Source of the DNA: Plenodomus lindquistii
Taxonomy: Eukaryota; Ascomycota; Dothideomycetes; Pleosporales; Leptosphaeriaceae
Length of the DNA stretch: 64,000 bases
Reading direction: 5' to 3'
Assembly (NCBI GenBank): GCA_025504975.1
Contig: JANUWI010000001.1
Location: forward strand, 1,116,001-1,180,000
Both the position numbers and the translations under genes were made by a program. A model generated the notes under the pieces. That model was not told where the DNA came from and did not search any database. It worked only from the letters and a program-made list of their open reading frames with translations. Shown in pieces: positions 1-9,548 of this stretch. Position 1 is the first letter of the stretch. Each line of letters opens with the position of its first letter.

Positions 1-1666
1 TCAGGATCAATAGTCCTCTTGCCCTTGAGCGCTTCCTTCTTCTTTTGCCGTTCCCTCTGCGCAATCACCTGATCTGTGAGCACTACGACGTGCTGGTTCT
101 TGCTGTACCTTAGCATGTTTAGATTCTGTAGCGTATGCAGCACATCGTTCGTCGTCATTGCTGTCGCAGCAGCGCAGTCCTCGACACTTGCTTCGTGGCG
201 ACCTGGCTCCAACAAATAGTTCACAAGAATCTCTTGCCAGTATGCCCGGTAGCCTAGGAGTCCCAGATCGGAGAGGGGTTTCTCTGGGGAGCCCGCTTTC
301 CCCTCGCGTTTTGAAAGGAGATAAGAGAAGTCGATGAGGAGCTTTCCAAAACCATTGCGTTGGTATTGTGGGAGCGTCAGGATACAGGCTACGTTGTAAT
401 TCTCGGCAGATTCTTTCTCCTTGGAAAAGTAGCCGACCAAGTGGCAGCCGTGTTCGTCACGCGTGCACATGCAGTAGAAGAGGAAGGGGTCGACGTCGTA
501 GTACAGTGTCTTGTGGTCCAAGAAGAGTTTTGAGAGGAGACATAGATTTCGACACCACGTTCGTTGCCGTCGGCCGTCGATCTCAAAGAATGAGACGTAG
601 TCGTCGCGGTAGATCTCGTTGCCTGGCGGGTGTAGAAGGGTGCACTTTGTGCGGTGGCGTTCAAATTGCGTTACCTCGCCGTAGTAGCCCAGGCAGAACT
701 CGCAGATGTATATTACGTCTGCGTCTACAAAGTCGACTGGATAAGGTGAGAAGTACCAGGGTTCGACTTCGAACTTGCCCATTTGAATCTTCTCGAGATT
801 TCGTACGCGGGAGATTTCAGTCTGGTTCTGTGTCATGGAGCCTGAAGTGCGCAATTTTTCGATTTCGTCTTCGCGCGTGTAGTTGGTGTCTGGTATAGCC
901 TTCGCGGCGGCGGCAGCATCTTGCACATCGACAAGGTCTATCTCCTCGTCTTCTGGTTTCGGGGTCCCGTCTGTGACTTCACTCGTAACGAGCAGTTCCT
1001 GGTTTTCCTTGCCGCCTGCTTTGGAGGGTCGCTGGGCCTTGCCTGGAATGTTGCTAGAGGTTGACTCGGGGGTTCCTGAGATTTCTCGGTCGAGTTTGCT
1101 GCGTGATCGTTTGAGGTTCTTCTGGTCAGACTTGGAAGGTGCCTTGTCGTTCTTAACGGCAGAACTTTTCTTCTTGTCTGGTTTCTCTGGTACTGGCCAC
1201 TCGACTTGCCTTGAAAGATCAATGCGGTTTGCGTCGATCCATTCGTCGAGACGCTTGTTGAACTCTTCATAATGGACGTAGAACTTGGTCCCTCCTTTGC
1301 GCACCGCTACGGACAGAATCTCAGCTTTGCGCTTCTCGCCATCCTGTCGCACGTTAGACAAAGACTTGTAGGGATATATTGCGCCCTTTGATTGAAGTTC
1401 CAAAAAGACGCTGGTGTGGAGTGGTGCTGCGCCATAGTTCATGTTCATGCATGGCGCGTCGCGCTTCCCTGCCCGTTGCAAGTCGCGAGATGTACGTACC
1501 TTCTCGACCCATACCTTCACGCCCACTCTGCACGCAATGCATCAGCATACATCTCCAGATTATGCACATGGTGTCGCACGTACCTTAGCTGCGCCAGCGT
1601 TGCAAAGCCAGTTTCGACAGGCACAGGCGTCCCCGAAGGCTCGTGGGAGTTATCGCGGGGTGCCAT
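1..1666 (-). CDS. esa1: MYST-family histone acetyltransferase Esa1 (NuA4 catalytic subunit), C-terminus cut by window edge
   Basis: Exons 1666-1584, 1527-1500 and 1343-1 give one frame. The product has a chromo-barrel (tudor-knot) region ending in KRLDEWI, a charged serine-rich linker, the MYST C2HC zinc finger (CEFCLGYYGE...HRTKC) and the acetyltransferase core. Visible core elements are the catalytic Cys in ACILTLPQYQ, the acetyl-CoA loop QRNGFGK and the SPEKPLSDLG segment holding the general-base Glu. In the family this enzyme acetylates H4 and H2A in the nucleus as part of NuA4. The 28-nt second exon (VGVKVWVEK) restores the frame between exons 1 and 3, which supports the model. The protein runs off the left edge after KGKRTIDP, about 20 residues before the usual C-terminus. 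It starts 277 bp from the divergent REX4 gene, so the two probably share a promoter. Confidence 0.93.
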
Positions 1667-1943
1667 GCTGTTGCGCCACCTCTCGTTCTACGTTTATCAA
1701 TAGTGCAGGTGGTTGTGGTCGTCAAGGTCGTGATGTTGGTCGGGACTTCGACACCTTTGTCGCTGTTCACATGCTGTCGCCTGCCTATCGGCACTTTTCT
1801 GCACGGAATCGCCGACGACCCTAGCGCCTTCTCGAACTTTTGCTGGCGGCAACTGACCGCAGAATGCAAACGCGCTCGAGTATCCACGCCCAACCACAAA
1901 TAGGACAATCTGCACACCGCTATGCTGCGCAGGTGACGACAAA

Positions 1944-3026
1944 ATGGTCCCCGTCCCCGTAGATCTCAATAGCTTGTCCAGCAACTGGAAGATCCTGCAG
2001 CAGCGGTTGAAGCCTGCGACGCCAGCTGCACCACCAAAACACCGAGACCTGGAGCAAGAACACCAGGCGTCACTGAAGCGAAAGCGACCACAGAACACCA
2101 GAGACAGCCAGACCAATGGCTCAGTGAAGAGTCCAGCCGGCCCAGGAAAGAGCACACCTCGCAAGGCGCCTGCCTCGAGGAAACGACAAAAGATGGACGA
2201 GCCTGCCTCAATCGGCGCCTCGGCCAAGCACAACGACACCAAAGCACTATCGAGAAGCATATCTATGCCTTCGCTTAAGAAGAAGCCCCTTCTCGCGCCC
2301 GTAGAAGATGCGGCCAACGCCTCTTCGGTCCTCGATCCTCACCCAGACTTCCCCGACATTGAGAATGAAGGCGTGTCCGAAACAGCGCTACCGGGCAAGT
2401 ACGTCGCGTTGGATTGTGAGATGGTGGGCGTAGGACCAGAACCCAACCGCGATTCGGCATTGGCCAGAGTGTCGCTGGTCAACTTCCACGGGCACCAAGT
2501 CTACGACTCTTATGTCCAAGTACCCCGCAACATCCAAGTCACAGACTACCGCACGGCAGTCTCGGGCATCGAGCCAAAACACCTGCGACCCGACGTTGCA
2601 CGAACCTTTGACGAAGTACGAAGCGATCTCAAGGTCCTCCTTGCCGGGCGCATACTCGTCGGTCACGCCGTCAAAAACGATCTCGACGTCCTCATCTTGA
2701 AGCACGACAGTCGCTTCATACGTGACACGTCTAAATTCTCCAAGTTCCGTGCCTTGGCTGCAAAGCCAGGCTGGACACCAGGGCTGAAGATGCTGGCCGA
2801 CAAGCTGCTGGGCGTGCAGATCCAAGTCGGTGCGCACAGCTCTGTCGAGGATGCAAGAGCCACCATGGCACTCTATAGGCTCGACAAGCCAGATTTTGAG
2901 CAGGAGATACGGCAAAAGTATGGCAATGCTCGTCTGGATGCAGCCCCGCTAGCGGAAGCAGGTGATGACGACGAAGTGAAGAAGAAGAGGAACAGGAAGA
3001 AGTCGAAGAAGAAGAACAAGAAATAG
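1944..3026 (+). CDS. rex4: RNA exonuclease 4 (REXO4/Rex4, DEDDh 3'-5' exonuclease)
   Basis: Single exon, 360 residues. Residues 1-145 are basic and low in complexity. Residues 152-315 form a DEDDh exonuclease domain: Exo I LDCEMVG (D157, E159), Exo II GHAVKNDLDVL (D246), Exo III HSSVEDARATM (H298, D303). The tail (about 340-360) is a lysine-rich run typical of nucleolar proteins. In yeast the orthologue works in pre-rRNA processing at ITS1. All four acidic ligands and the histidine are present, so it should be active. The ATG at 1944 is the first in frame and gives the usual family length. Confidence 0.95.
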   Translation: MVPVPVDLNSLSSNWKILQQRLKPATPAAPPKHRDLEQEHQASLKRKRPQNTRDSQTNGSVKSPAGPGKSTPRKAPASRKRQKMDEPASIGASAKHNDTKALSRSISMPSLKKKPLLAPVEDAANASSVLDPHPDFPDIENEGVSETALPGKYVALDCEMVGVGPEPNRDSALARVSLVNFHGHQVYDSYVQVPRNIQVTDYRTAVSGIEPKHLRPDVARTFDEVRSDLKVLLAGRILVGHAVKNDLDVLILKHDSRFIRDTSKFSKFRALAAKPGWTPGLKMLADKLLGVQIQVGAHSSVEDARATMALYRLDKPDFEQEIRQKYGNARLDAAPLAEAGDDDEVKKKRNRKKSKKKNKK

Positions 3027-4106
3027 GGTTGGAATGACTGTACATGTGGCGAAACAACACCTTCTGTTTGCATTTTCATGGAGTTTTGCATGGTATGGAT
3101 ACCCTCAAAGGTTGATTTCAAACCCTCACGGCGTGGGTATGGGTAAATGCGATTGAATCGAAACTATCTGTTTGTCATTGTATCATAGTGCACTTTCTTG
3201 CCCTCGTCATCATTCAAATTGGGCATGGAACGCCTTGGAAATGACTCAATCTGGATGGACAACGCGCTTGATAGCATTGAACGAAGCCATCTTATCAAGT
3301 CCTCAATCCACCTAAAGAGCATGACGCTTCAGCCTTTGTAGCAGCGAGACTGCAATGGCATGGAAAACTACTCTATCATGTTCTCCATCACTTTAGGGTA
3401 GAAAGGCAATTAGTGACGATTTTTATGATGTGAGTGAATTGCACTGACTTGGGGGAGTGCTGTTGGTGTAACAGGTAGTCTCGATCGAGATAAGCGCCTT
3501 CGTATGCAAGCTGTTGATAGGTCCAAGTCCGGATAAGTGCGTTGCATCATGACAGGCTTCCAAGTAATAAGTGGGATTCATATGCGTGGTCAAATAACCA
3601 GGTCACACCATCAGGGTGCCATGAGCGCATGCGAAGCCATTGAGGTATAGGAGGTTTGATGCACCCACTGCGAACCAGGGCTTGCACGTGAACCAATATG
3701 CTATCTAAAGCTTAGAAATCCACTACAGGGATCAATGAGAATCAGCTGATACCTAGACTGGATCCCCATATTCTTTTATGAGTTTCTTGTGAGTGAGCCC
3801 TCCTGAGATGGACGGCTATAACGGACTTAGGCAGCAGTTTGCCCCGCCGCAAGGTCCGCTCAGTACCCCTCCAGTCTTGACTCCAACCACAAGCGTCTAG
3901 TCGCTGTTTACCACTGCGGAGACTATGGGGTTATTGGACTTAGTCTCAAGGATGTTTGAGTTTGCAATACGTCACTGCTTTGTAAAAGATTGATGATATA
4001 AAGAGGGTCCAGTCTCTCACTGAGCGATACACGCCATCATCGTTCTTTTAGACGAGCATCACGTCCTAGCTACTCAATTAACGATTGCAATCCCCTCAGA
4101 GCCACA
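3027..4106. other. Intergenic, 1.08 kb between REX4 and the aldo-keto reductase
   Basis: No convincing coding frame. It holds copy A of a short dispersed repeat (about 3281-3357) and, at 3994-4001, a TATA-like GATATAAAG about 105 bp before the aldo-keto reductase ATG, likely its core promoter. Confidence 0.6.
3281..3357 (+). repeat. Dispersed intergenic repeat, copy A
   Basis: Begins ACGAAG, continues TTATCAAGTCC and reaches GCATGACGCTTCAGCCT and AGCAGCGAGACTGCAA. The same blocks in the same order occur at about 8039-8128 and 11180-11245. Diverged; no coding frame or terminal inverted repeat seen. Confidence 0.5.
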
Positions 4107-5424
4107 ATGTCTCCCTTCGGCGCTCCTCATAAGCCAGCTTCGCTCCTGGATTTCCAGCGCGTCCTCGCACCCACAGCAGGTGTACGTGTCTCACCACTAT
4201 GCCTCGGGGCCATGAACTTTGGTGATGCATGGAAAGATTTCATGGGAGAATGCAACAAGGAGACAACGTTTGAGATCCTGGACTACTTCCATAAAATGGG
4301 TGGTAACTTCATTGATACGTACGTTCCTGTCTGCTTTGGGCACATGCGTGCAGTCAATCTTCAGATGCAGCGTGGCTTGTTACGGAGTCATTACTGATCA
4401 ATACACAGCGCAAACAACTACCAAAATGAGGAGTCGGAGACCTGGATCGGCGAGTGGATGAAGGAGCGCGGTGTACGTGATGAGATTGTCCTCGCTACCA
4501 AGTTCACAACATGCTACCCCAACCCAAACAAATCACCTCGCCAGCGCATCAACTTCGCAGGCAACAGCACAAAGTCGCTCCGGGTTTCGCTCGAGGCCTC
4601 GCTCAAAAAGATGCAAACAGACTATATTGACCTGTTGTACGTACACTGGTGGGACTTTTCCACTTCCATCCCAGAACTCATGCAGAGTCTCGATGCTGTT
4701 GTGAAGTCTGGAAAGGTGCTGTATCTCGGCGTCAGCGACACTCCAGCCTGGGTTGTCAGCAAGGCAAATCAATGTACGTTGTTCATCTCCGCCACCTACT
4801 ACCAAAGATTGTACTAATTTTTACCAACTAGATGCGCGTGACCATGGCCTCCGCACCTTTTCTGTCTACCAGGGCCGCTGGTCTGCTGCCGACCGTGACT
4901 TTGAGCGCGAAATTATCCCCATGGCCCGTGATGAAGGCATGGCTCTCGCTCCTTGGGGTGCCCTAGGTGGCGGTAACTTCAAAACCGAAGAACAACGTAA
5001 GAGCAACGAGGGTCGCAAAATGCGCCCCGCATCCGACAAAGACATCGCCATTTCCAAGAAACTGGAAGCTATTGCAAAGACAAAGAACACTCAGATCACT
5101 AGCATTGCGCTGGCCTATGTGCGGTCCAAGTACCCATATGTATTCCCCATTGTGGGAGGCAGGAAGATTGAGCATCTCAAGGGCAACATTGAGGCCCTGG
5201 CTTTGGAGTTGAGTGAAGAGGAGCTGGACGAGATCGACTCTGCGGTTGATTTCGAAGTTGGGTTCCCCATGGGCTTCCTGTTCGAATTTGGCAGTGACAG
5301 GAAGTACAAGCACACGATGACGACTTCTGACCTGATGTTGATGAAGTTCTCGGGAACTATTGATGACGTACCTATCCGGGGCGGACCAAAACCACACAGT
5401 TTGGAGGAAGTCGAAGGCAACTAG
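4107..5424 (+). CDS. Aldo-keto reductase, aryl-alcohol dehydrogenase (AAD)-like
   Basis: Exons 4107-4318, 4409-4773 and 4832-5424 code for 389 residues. The AKR catalytic tetrad is present: D70 (GNFIDT), Y75 (ANNY), K102 (LATK) and H150 (YVHWWD). The C-terminal NADP-binding part includes PIVGGRKIEHLKGNIEAL, as in yeast Aad proteins and norsolorinic-acid-reductase-like AKRs. The expected reaction is NADPH-dependent reduction of an aryl or aliphatic aldehyde in the cytosol; the substrate cannot be read from sequence. Both introns are GT-AG and 58-90 nt. There is no backbone biosynthetic gene beside it, so membership of a metabolite cluster is not supported. Confidence 0.9.
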
Positions 5425-5658
5425 GTACTTTGTTCTGACACCCCTAGAAGTAAAAGGCATGAATGCAAATACAACTACAGTGTATAAAATTTAGCATAAA
5501 AGTTAGTCGGTGCAACTCAGAGAGACTAGCTCCTGCACAGCAGTGAACCAACTCTGTGCAAGATTGAGCCAATCAGAGCGCTGCGTCTCGGCCCCACTTC
5601 TCAATTCTGCAACGCCCAACATCGCACATGCCACCCCATTGTACCAAACACAACCAAA

Positions 5659-6639
5659 ATGGAAACAAGAATAAAATCTCTCCCAGATTTCCGACTGCCA
5701 AACTATCCAAATGAGTCTCTCCGCCTAGATGCGCAACCGCTCAGCATCATCGATATCGCCAAACAACAAACCACAACTTCCAACTCCCCTGCTCAAGAGC
5801 AAATTTCCACCACACCAAAACCCACACCAGCCATTGGCATATCGACCATTCTCTACAACTGGCATCCAAATACCCTCGCCGCATTTCTAGATCTCGATGC
5901 TTGGTTCAGCCTAACCTGGAGCCTAATCCCTTCCCCACCGCCCACTTCCAACACCAACACCAAACCCAGCACGACTCCTCCCCCAGCACGACTAGAAATC
6001 GGCCGCATATCCAACCAAATCACCTTTGGCACACTCAGCTCTGATGGCGACACCTGGTCTCTGATGCTAACATTCAATATTATCCCGTCTGGCCCTCAAC
6101 GCGGGAAATGGATCGCCAATACAAAGGAGAGCATGCTCGGTGATACCGATCTCACCGACGAAACCGAGATTGAAAGATTGGCGGGAGAATGGGTGGAAAA
6201 GTGTGTGCAGGATAGGTGTTGGGAGACGAGTAAGAGTGTAAAACATACGCTTCATGTCGAGTATGCGCCAATGGATGTGTGGGGTGATGGGATCCCCATG
6301 TCGCCGCATTGGCTGTATGACGCGCTTGACCTTACGAAATGCACCAACTGTAAGGTTTCGGCCAAGTCGGAGGGTGTGGCTGAGCTGCAGAGATGTGGAC
6401 GCTGTGGCACGGCGACGTATTGTTCTGGCATGTGTCAGAAGGCGGATTGGAAAGTTCACAAGTTTGTGTGCACGATGGAGTTGCAGGAGCGAGGGCAGAT
6501 GTTGAAGATTTCGGAAAAGGGGGGGTTGATTGGGTGGGATGAGGAGAGGCTGTTTGCGGTGGAGGGGGAGGGGGTGGAGAGTGCGAATTGTAATTTTAGG
6601 GAGGGGGTGCTGAAGAGGTGTAGGCCAAAGAGGATTTAA
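5659..6639 (+). CDS. MYND-type zinc-finger protein, function unknown
   Basis: Single exon of 326 residues. Residues 1-225 have no family I recognise and include a Pro/Thr-rich stretch near residues 90-112. At about residues 230-273 there is a MYND finger with its full ligand set: CTNCKV, CGRCGTATYCSGMCQ, WKVHKFVC. MYND fingers bind proline-rich peptides in partner proteins; no SET domain accompanies it, so it is not a Smyd methyltransferase. The ATG at 5659 is preceded by an A-rich CCAAA context. A cytosolic or nuclear adaptor role is an inference. Confidence 0.85.
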   Translation: METRIKSLPDFRLPNYPNESLRLDAQPLSIIDIAKQQTTTSNSPAQEQISTTPKPTPAIGISTILYNWHPNTLAAFLDLDAWFSLTWSLIPSPPPTSNTNTKPSTTPPPARLEIGRISNQITFGTLSSDGDTWSLMLTFNIIPSGPQRGKWIANTKESMLGDTDLTDETEIERLAGEWVEKCVQDRCWETSKSVKHTLHVEYAPMDVWGDGIPMSPHWLYDALDLTKCTNCKVSAKSEGVAELQRCGRCGTATYCSGMCQKADWKVHKFVCTMELQERGQMLKISEKGGLIGWDEERLFAVEGEGVESANCNFREGVLKRCRPKRI

Positions 6640-6873
6640 TCACTTCGACTGTGACTATAAGCAACCAGGATGTTGTGCCTGACATGCATACATTTTGTGC
6701 AGTATCTGGCCCGGAGCACACAGTATCTTGTGCAGGCTGGTAGTTCAACGTATTCAGCGCACGTTCAGTGATATATACATGATATACCAGCGCAACTTTG
6801 GCATCTCGTCCTTTTGTATGTACCATGTTCTCAACCGCAGCTATTTCAAAATCCAACAACTACACCACCTCAT

Positions 6874-7081
6874 GAACTTTTAGTCCAGCGGTCAAGACGC
6901 TCGCACTCAACGCCGGAGCATACACGGGCCCGACACTTTATTGTGTTGCGTAAGGAGTTTAACAGGAAGGCCGCCGCGCGGCTAACCTTAACGTCGCTCT
7001 TCGGCTTCTTTGAGCCATTGGTCTGTAGCAGGCCAGACGTTAGTCTTGCGAGAGACATGCGTTCGAATCGCATAGTGTTCA
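6874..7081 (+). tRNA. Candidate tRNA or tRNA-like gene with a long (about 135 nt) insert in the anticodon loop
   Basis: A good A box (TAGTCCAGCGG, 6881) and a perfect B box (GTTCGAATC, 7061) are present. GAACTTT (6874-6880) pairs at six of seven positions with AGTGTTC (7074-7080). The T arm is ATGCG-TTCGAAT-CGCAT (7057-7073). A D arm GTC/GAC flanks 6883-6898. The anticodon stem can form between 6900-6904 (CTCGC) and 7048-7052 (GCGAG), or one base shifted. With U33 at 6907 the anticodon would read CAA, but the variable region is short, unlike a normal tRNA-Leu. No run of four T follows closely. It may be a real intron-bearing tRNA, a tRNA pseudogene, or the head of a SINE-like element. Confidence 0.4.
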
Positions 7082-7188
7082 CTTCTTCTTTCTTTACGAT
7101 TAGGTGGTGAGTTGGACTTTGTGTGAGTGTTGAGCTGGGATGAAGGCGTAGCGTATCGTAGGCAAAGGTAGAAGAAGATCGTAGTCGT

Positions 7189-7932
7189 TCAGTCCTCTGG
7201 CTCGTCCTTGACCTCCTGCTCAACAGCAACCTTGGCTGATTGCGATGGCTTCTTGCGGATTCTTTTTCTTCCAGTGTCTTCCAATTCCTCATCCTCTGCC
7301 TTCACCTCAACATCCAAGTCGTCCTCTTCTTCAATCTCCACCTTCACACCTTCCCTCATCGCCCTCTTCTGCAACTTATCCCACTCCTTCTGCTCCTTCA
7401 TAAACCTCTCCTTCTTCGCCTGATACCCATCATCCATCCTAGCCCTCTCCCACACCTCTTTAAAAATCAAGCTCGCCTCCTCCTTCTCACTCATCCCCTC
7501 ATGTCCCGTACTCTTCTCCAGCTCCTCTCCAGTGGACTTGTCATACTTTCGTCCCCCCTTGTGGTTAGCATACCGCTTAGCGCGTGTCATGCCCATTTGC
7601 AAGAACTTGCGACACATGTCCATGCCGATGAAGTCGTCTTGTTTGCTGAATTCTTGAAACTTGGCGTAGATAGTCTTGCTGGATTGGCGTGCTATGGCGG
7701 GCGTTTTGAAGCGCCAGGAGGGTAGGATGAGGGACTTGTAGGGTTCAAAGGTTAGTACGCCCGTCTCGCCGCGGCCGATGCGGTAGGTCATGCGTTGGAG
7801 CTTTGTCAAGGGGAGAGGCGCGTTTGTTAACGGGTGCGGACCGTGGGGTGGAGGCGTGCGTGTCATTGTGTGGGTTAGTCTGGGGAATTGGGCGATTGTT
7901 GATCTGGATGTGCCACTTTTCTGGTGATACAT
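7189..7932 (-). CDS. DUF4385-family protein
   Basis: Single exon, 247 residues. The central part (about residues 45-175) matches the DUF4385 pattern as I know it: YRIGRGETGVLTFEPYKS, LPSWRFKTP, IYAKFQEF, QDDFIGMDMCRKFLQMGMTR and KRYANHKGGRKYD. The tail is strongly acidic, then ends in KKPSQSAKV and an acidic stretch, suggesting a nuclear or nucleic-acid-linked role, but this is inference. The DUF has no established biochemical role. The ATG at 7932 opens the frame; an in-frame ATG at 7866 (MTRTPPP) would remove 22 residues and also retains the domain. Confidence 0.8.
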   Translation of the reverse strand: MYHQKSGTSRSTIAQFPRLTHTMTRTPPPHGPHPLTNAPLPLTKLQRMTYRIGRGETGVLTFEPYKSLILPSWRFKTPAIARQSSKTIYAKFQEFSKQDDFIGMDMCRKFLQMGMTRAKRYANHKGGRKYDKSTGEELEKSTGHEGMSEKEEASLIFKEVWERARMDDGYQAKKERFMKEQKEWDKLQKRAMREGVKVEIEEEDDLDVEVKAEDEELEDTGRKRIRKKPSQSAKVAVEQEVKDEPED

Positions 7933-8498
7933 GGGAAAGAGCGGTGGCCATGGTGATTGTTTGCGGACACGGGGTTGATGAGGGAAGGCGATGACGTAGT
8001 GTATTCACGCGAGGCAGGTGCGACGCGTGATCACGTTTACGAAGGAGCTCGTACTTATTGCGTCCCCGTCTCATCTTAACAGCATGACGTTTGAGCCTAC
8101 ACAGCAGCAAGGAGACTACAAAGAACGCTTGTATAATGCAACAGAATTTCTACTACTCTAAAAGAATACACGTTGTACTAGAGAAGGTTTAGCCCTGTTA
8201 GCAGTGTCGTGGTAGCACGGTGCATGTGCACGCAGACATGATGATTTTGGGGTCGAGATGGCCAGTCGGACTCTTGCGATGATGGAGTCGGTGTAATGTT
8301 GGTGTTTGTATGGTATGTGGTTACTAAGAACCGTATGTACAATGTGATGCACTCGTATCTTCTCGTTCTTATGCATATGCAGAGCAATCCAGATGGTACT
8401 TGCAGGTTGAACGATCTTTTCGGGGGGGCGAGCCATCCCTTAGTGGTATGCAAGATGGCCTGAATGCGTGTCCGTGCCGTTCCGTCCCAGGCGTGCTG
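7933..8498. other. Intergenic between DUF4385 and the small hypothetical gene
   Basis: Contains copy B of the dispersed repeat (8039-8128), which lies just upstream of the DUF4385 start. Otherwise no supported feature. Confidence 0.5.
8039..8128 (+). repeat. Dispersed intergenic repeat, copy B
   Basis: Starts ACGAAGGAGCTCGT, identical over 14 nt to the copy at 11180, then GCATGACGTTTGAGCCT and AGCAGCAAGGAGACTACAA, shared with copy A. A TATAATGCAACAGA block follows at 8131 and recurs near 11341. Confidence 0.55.
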
Positions 8499-8930
8499 TT
8501 ATTGGCCATCGCTCTTCCCCCAGGGTTTACACATTGCCTTCTCTACCCTCTTCATGATGCCCAGATTTGGCTCTTCCTCACATGGGTTTTGCTCGTCATC
8601 TCGCACGCCCAAAACAGTCCCGATGAGCCCACCGGGCTTGGGTACCGGACACTCCCTCCTCGCACTCAACTTTTCCTCTAGCATGGCTCTTTGTCTCCGC
8701 TCCTCGCTAAGAACGTCGTTGCATGTGTCGTCGCCGTCATCCGACTGTGCCACTTTCCGTCTCCGCCGCCGCCGATTTTCGCCTAGGGGGTCTGCAGAGT
8801 CGGCCAGTGTGCGCGGGTCGACGGGGCAGGGAATAAGGTGAGGTGCAGCGACAACGAAGAAGGAGACCATGAGGGTGGTGGTGAAGAGGGAGGTGGTCAT
8901 GCGCGAGCGGGGGTGCAGGTGTGGTGGCAT
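8499..8930 (-). CDS. Small hypothetical protein with an N-terminal hydrophobic segment
   Basis: Single exon, 143 residues. After MTTSLF a hydrophobic stretch (TLMVSFFVVAAPHLIP) could be a signal anchor or signal peptide. It is followed by CPVDPRTLADS, an RRRRRR basic patch, a charged helix (LSEERRQRAMLEEKL) and a Cys/Pro segment CPVPKPGGLIGTVLGV. Five cysteines are spread along the mature part. I do not recognise a characterised family. The alternative start at 8900 (MTTSLF) would put the hydrophobic segment at the very N-terminus and may be the true one. Location at a membrane, possibly mitochondrial or ER, is inferred. Confidence 0.6.
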   Translation of the reverse strand: MPPHLHPRSRMTTSLFTTTLMVSFFVVAAPHLIPCPVDPRTLADSADPLGENRRRRRRKVAQSDDGDDTCNDVLSEERRQRAMLEEKLSARRECPVPKPGGLIGTVLGVRDDEQNPCEEEPNLGIMKRVEKAMCKPWGKSDGQ

Positions 8931-9548
8931 GGCGGCTTGTCCTATGGGTGACCGTCGGCTGCAATGGAATGAAGGTGGGTTATGAGAACTGCCACGGCAT
9001 CACTCGAGCTGCAAAAGGTGTTAGCAATTGCGCGCAGCTTGTACAGTGTTCTCGGGGCGCGTACCATTCCAATTGAGGTGCTTCAACGGGTGTGGGGGAT
9101 GGTGTTGGGCGGGGCGCGGGGGGAGTGCGAGGTTGCAACGGCCTCTTCTCTTGGTGGAGTGAACATTGAGCATGGAACAGTGAACCGCATCTGACGCTAA
9201 CAGCCTAGCGCACCTCGGGATGTGGGACTTCGCGGCGGCTGGAGCCCGCGTGTTGGCGACATCATCATCTACTTTATTCTTTGCTTGTGCACACCATTGG
9301 ACAACCCACACGCTTGGAACTCGCTGCATCCAGTTGATGCTCTTCAGGGCGCCCCTTGTACTTTTGACCAGCGTCGCCACGCATTGTTAGTCACACCGTC
9401 CAACGCCCAGCCAGTATCGCGTCAAGTGCCCGCCACTATCAACATTGCGCCCGCCAGCGACTGCACAAGGCTCGACGGAGACTGCACATAGCCTACACCA
9501 ACTGGGCTTGTATAGCGCCAACGGCCTGTTGCAGGCACACCGCGCGCC
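8931..9548. other. Divergent intergenic region before the PP4 gene
   Basis: 618 bp shared by the small hypothetical gene (minus) and PP4 (plus). Open frames here are short and have no domain; no TATA box seen. Probably a bidirectional promoter. Confidence 0.5.

Noticed and set aside
368..1272. Plus-strand open frames over the Esa1 gene
   Set aside because: They lie opposite a well-conserved acetyltransferase and have Arg/Ser-rich chance composition with no domain.
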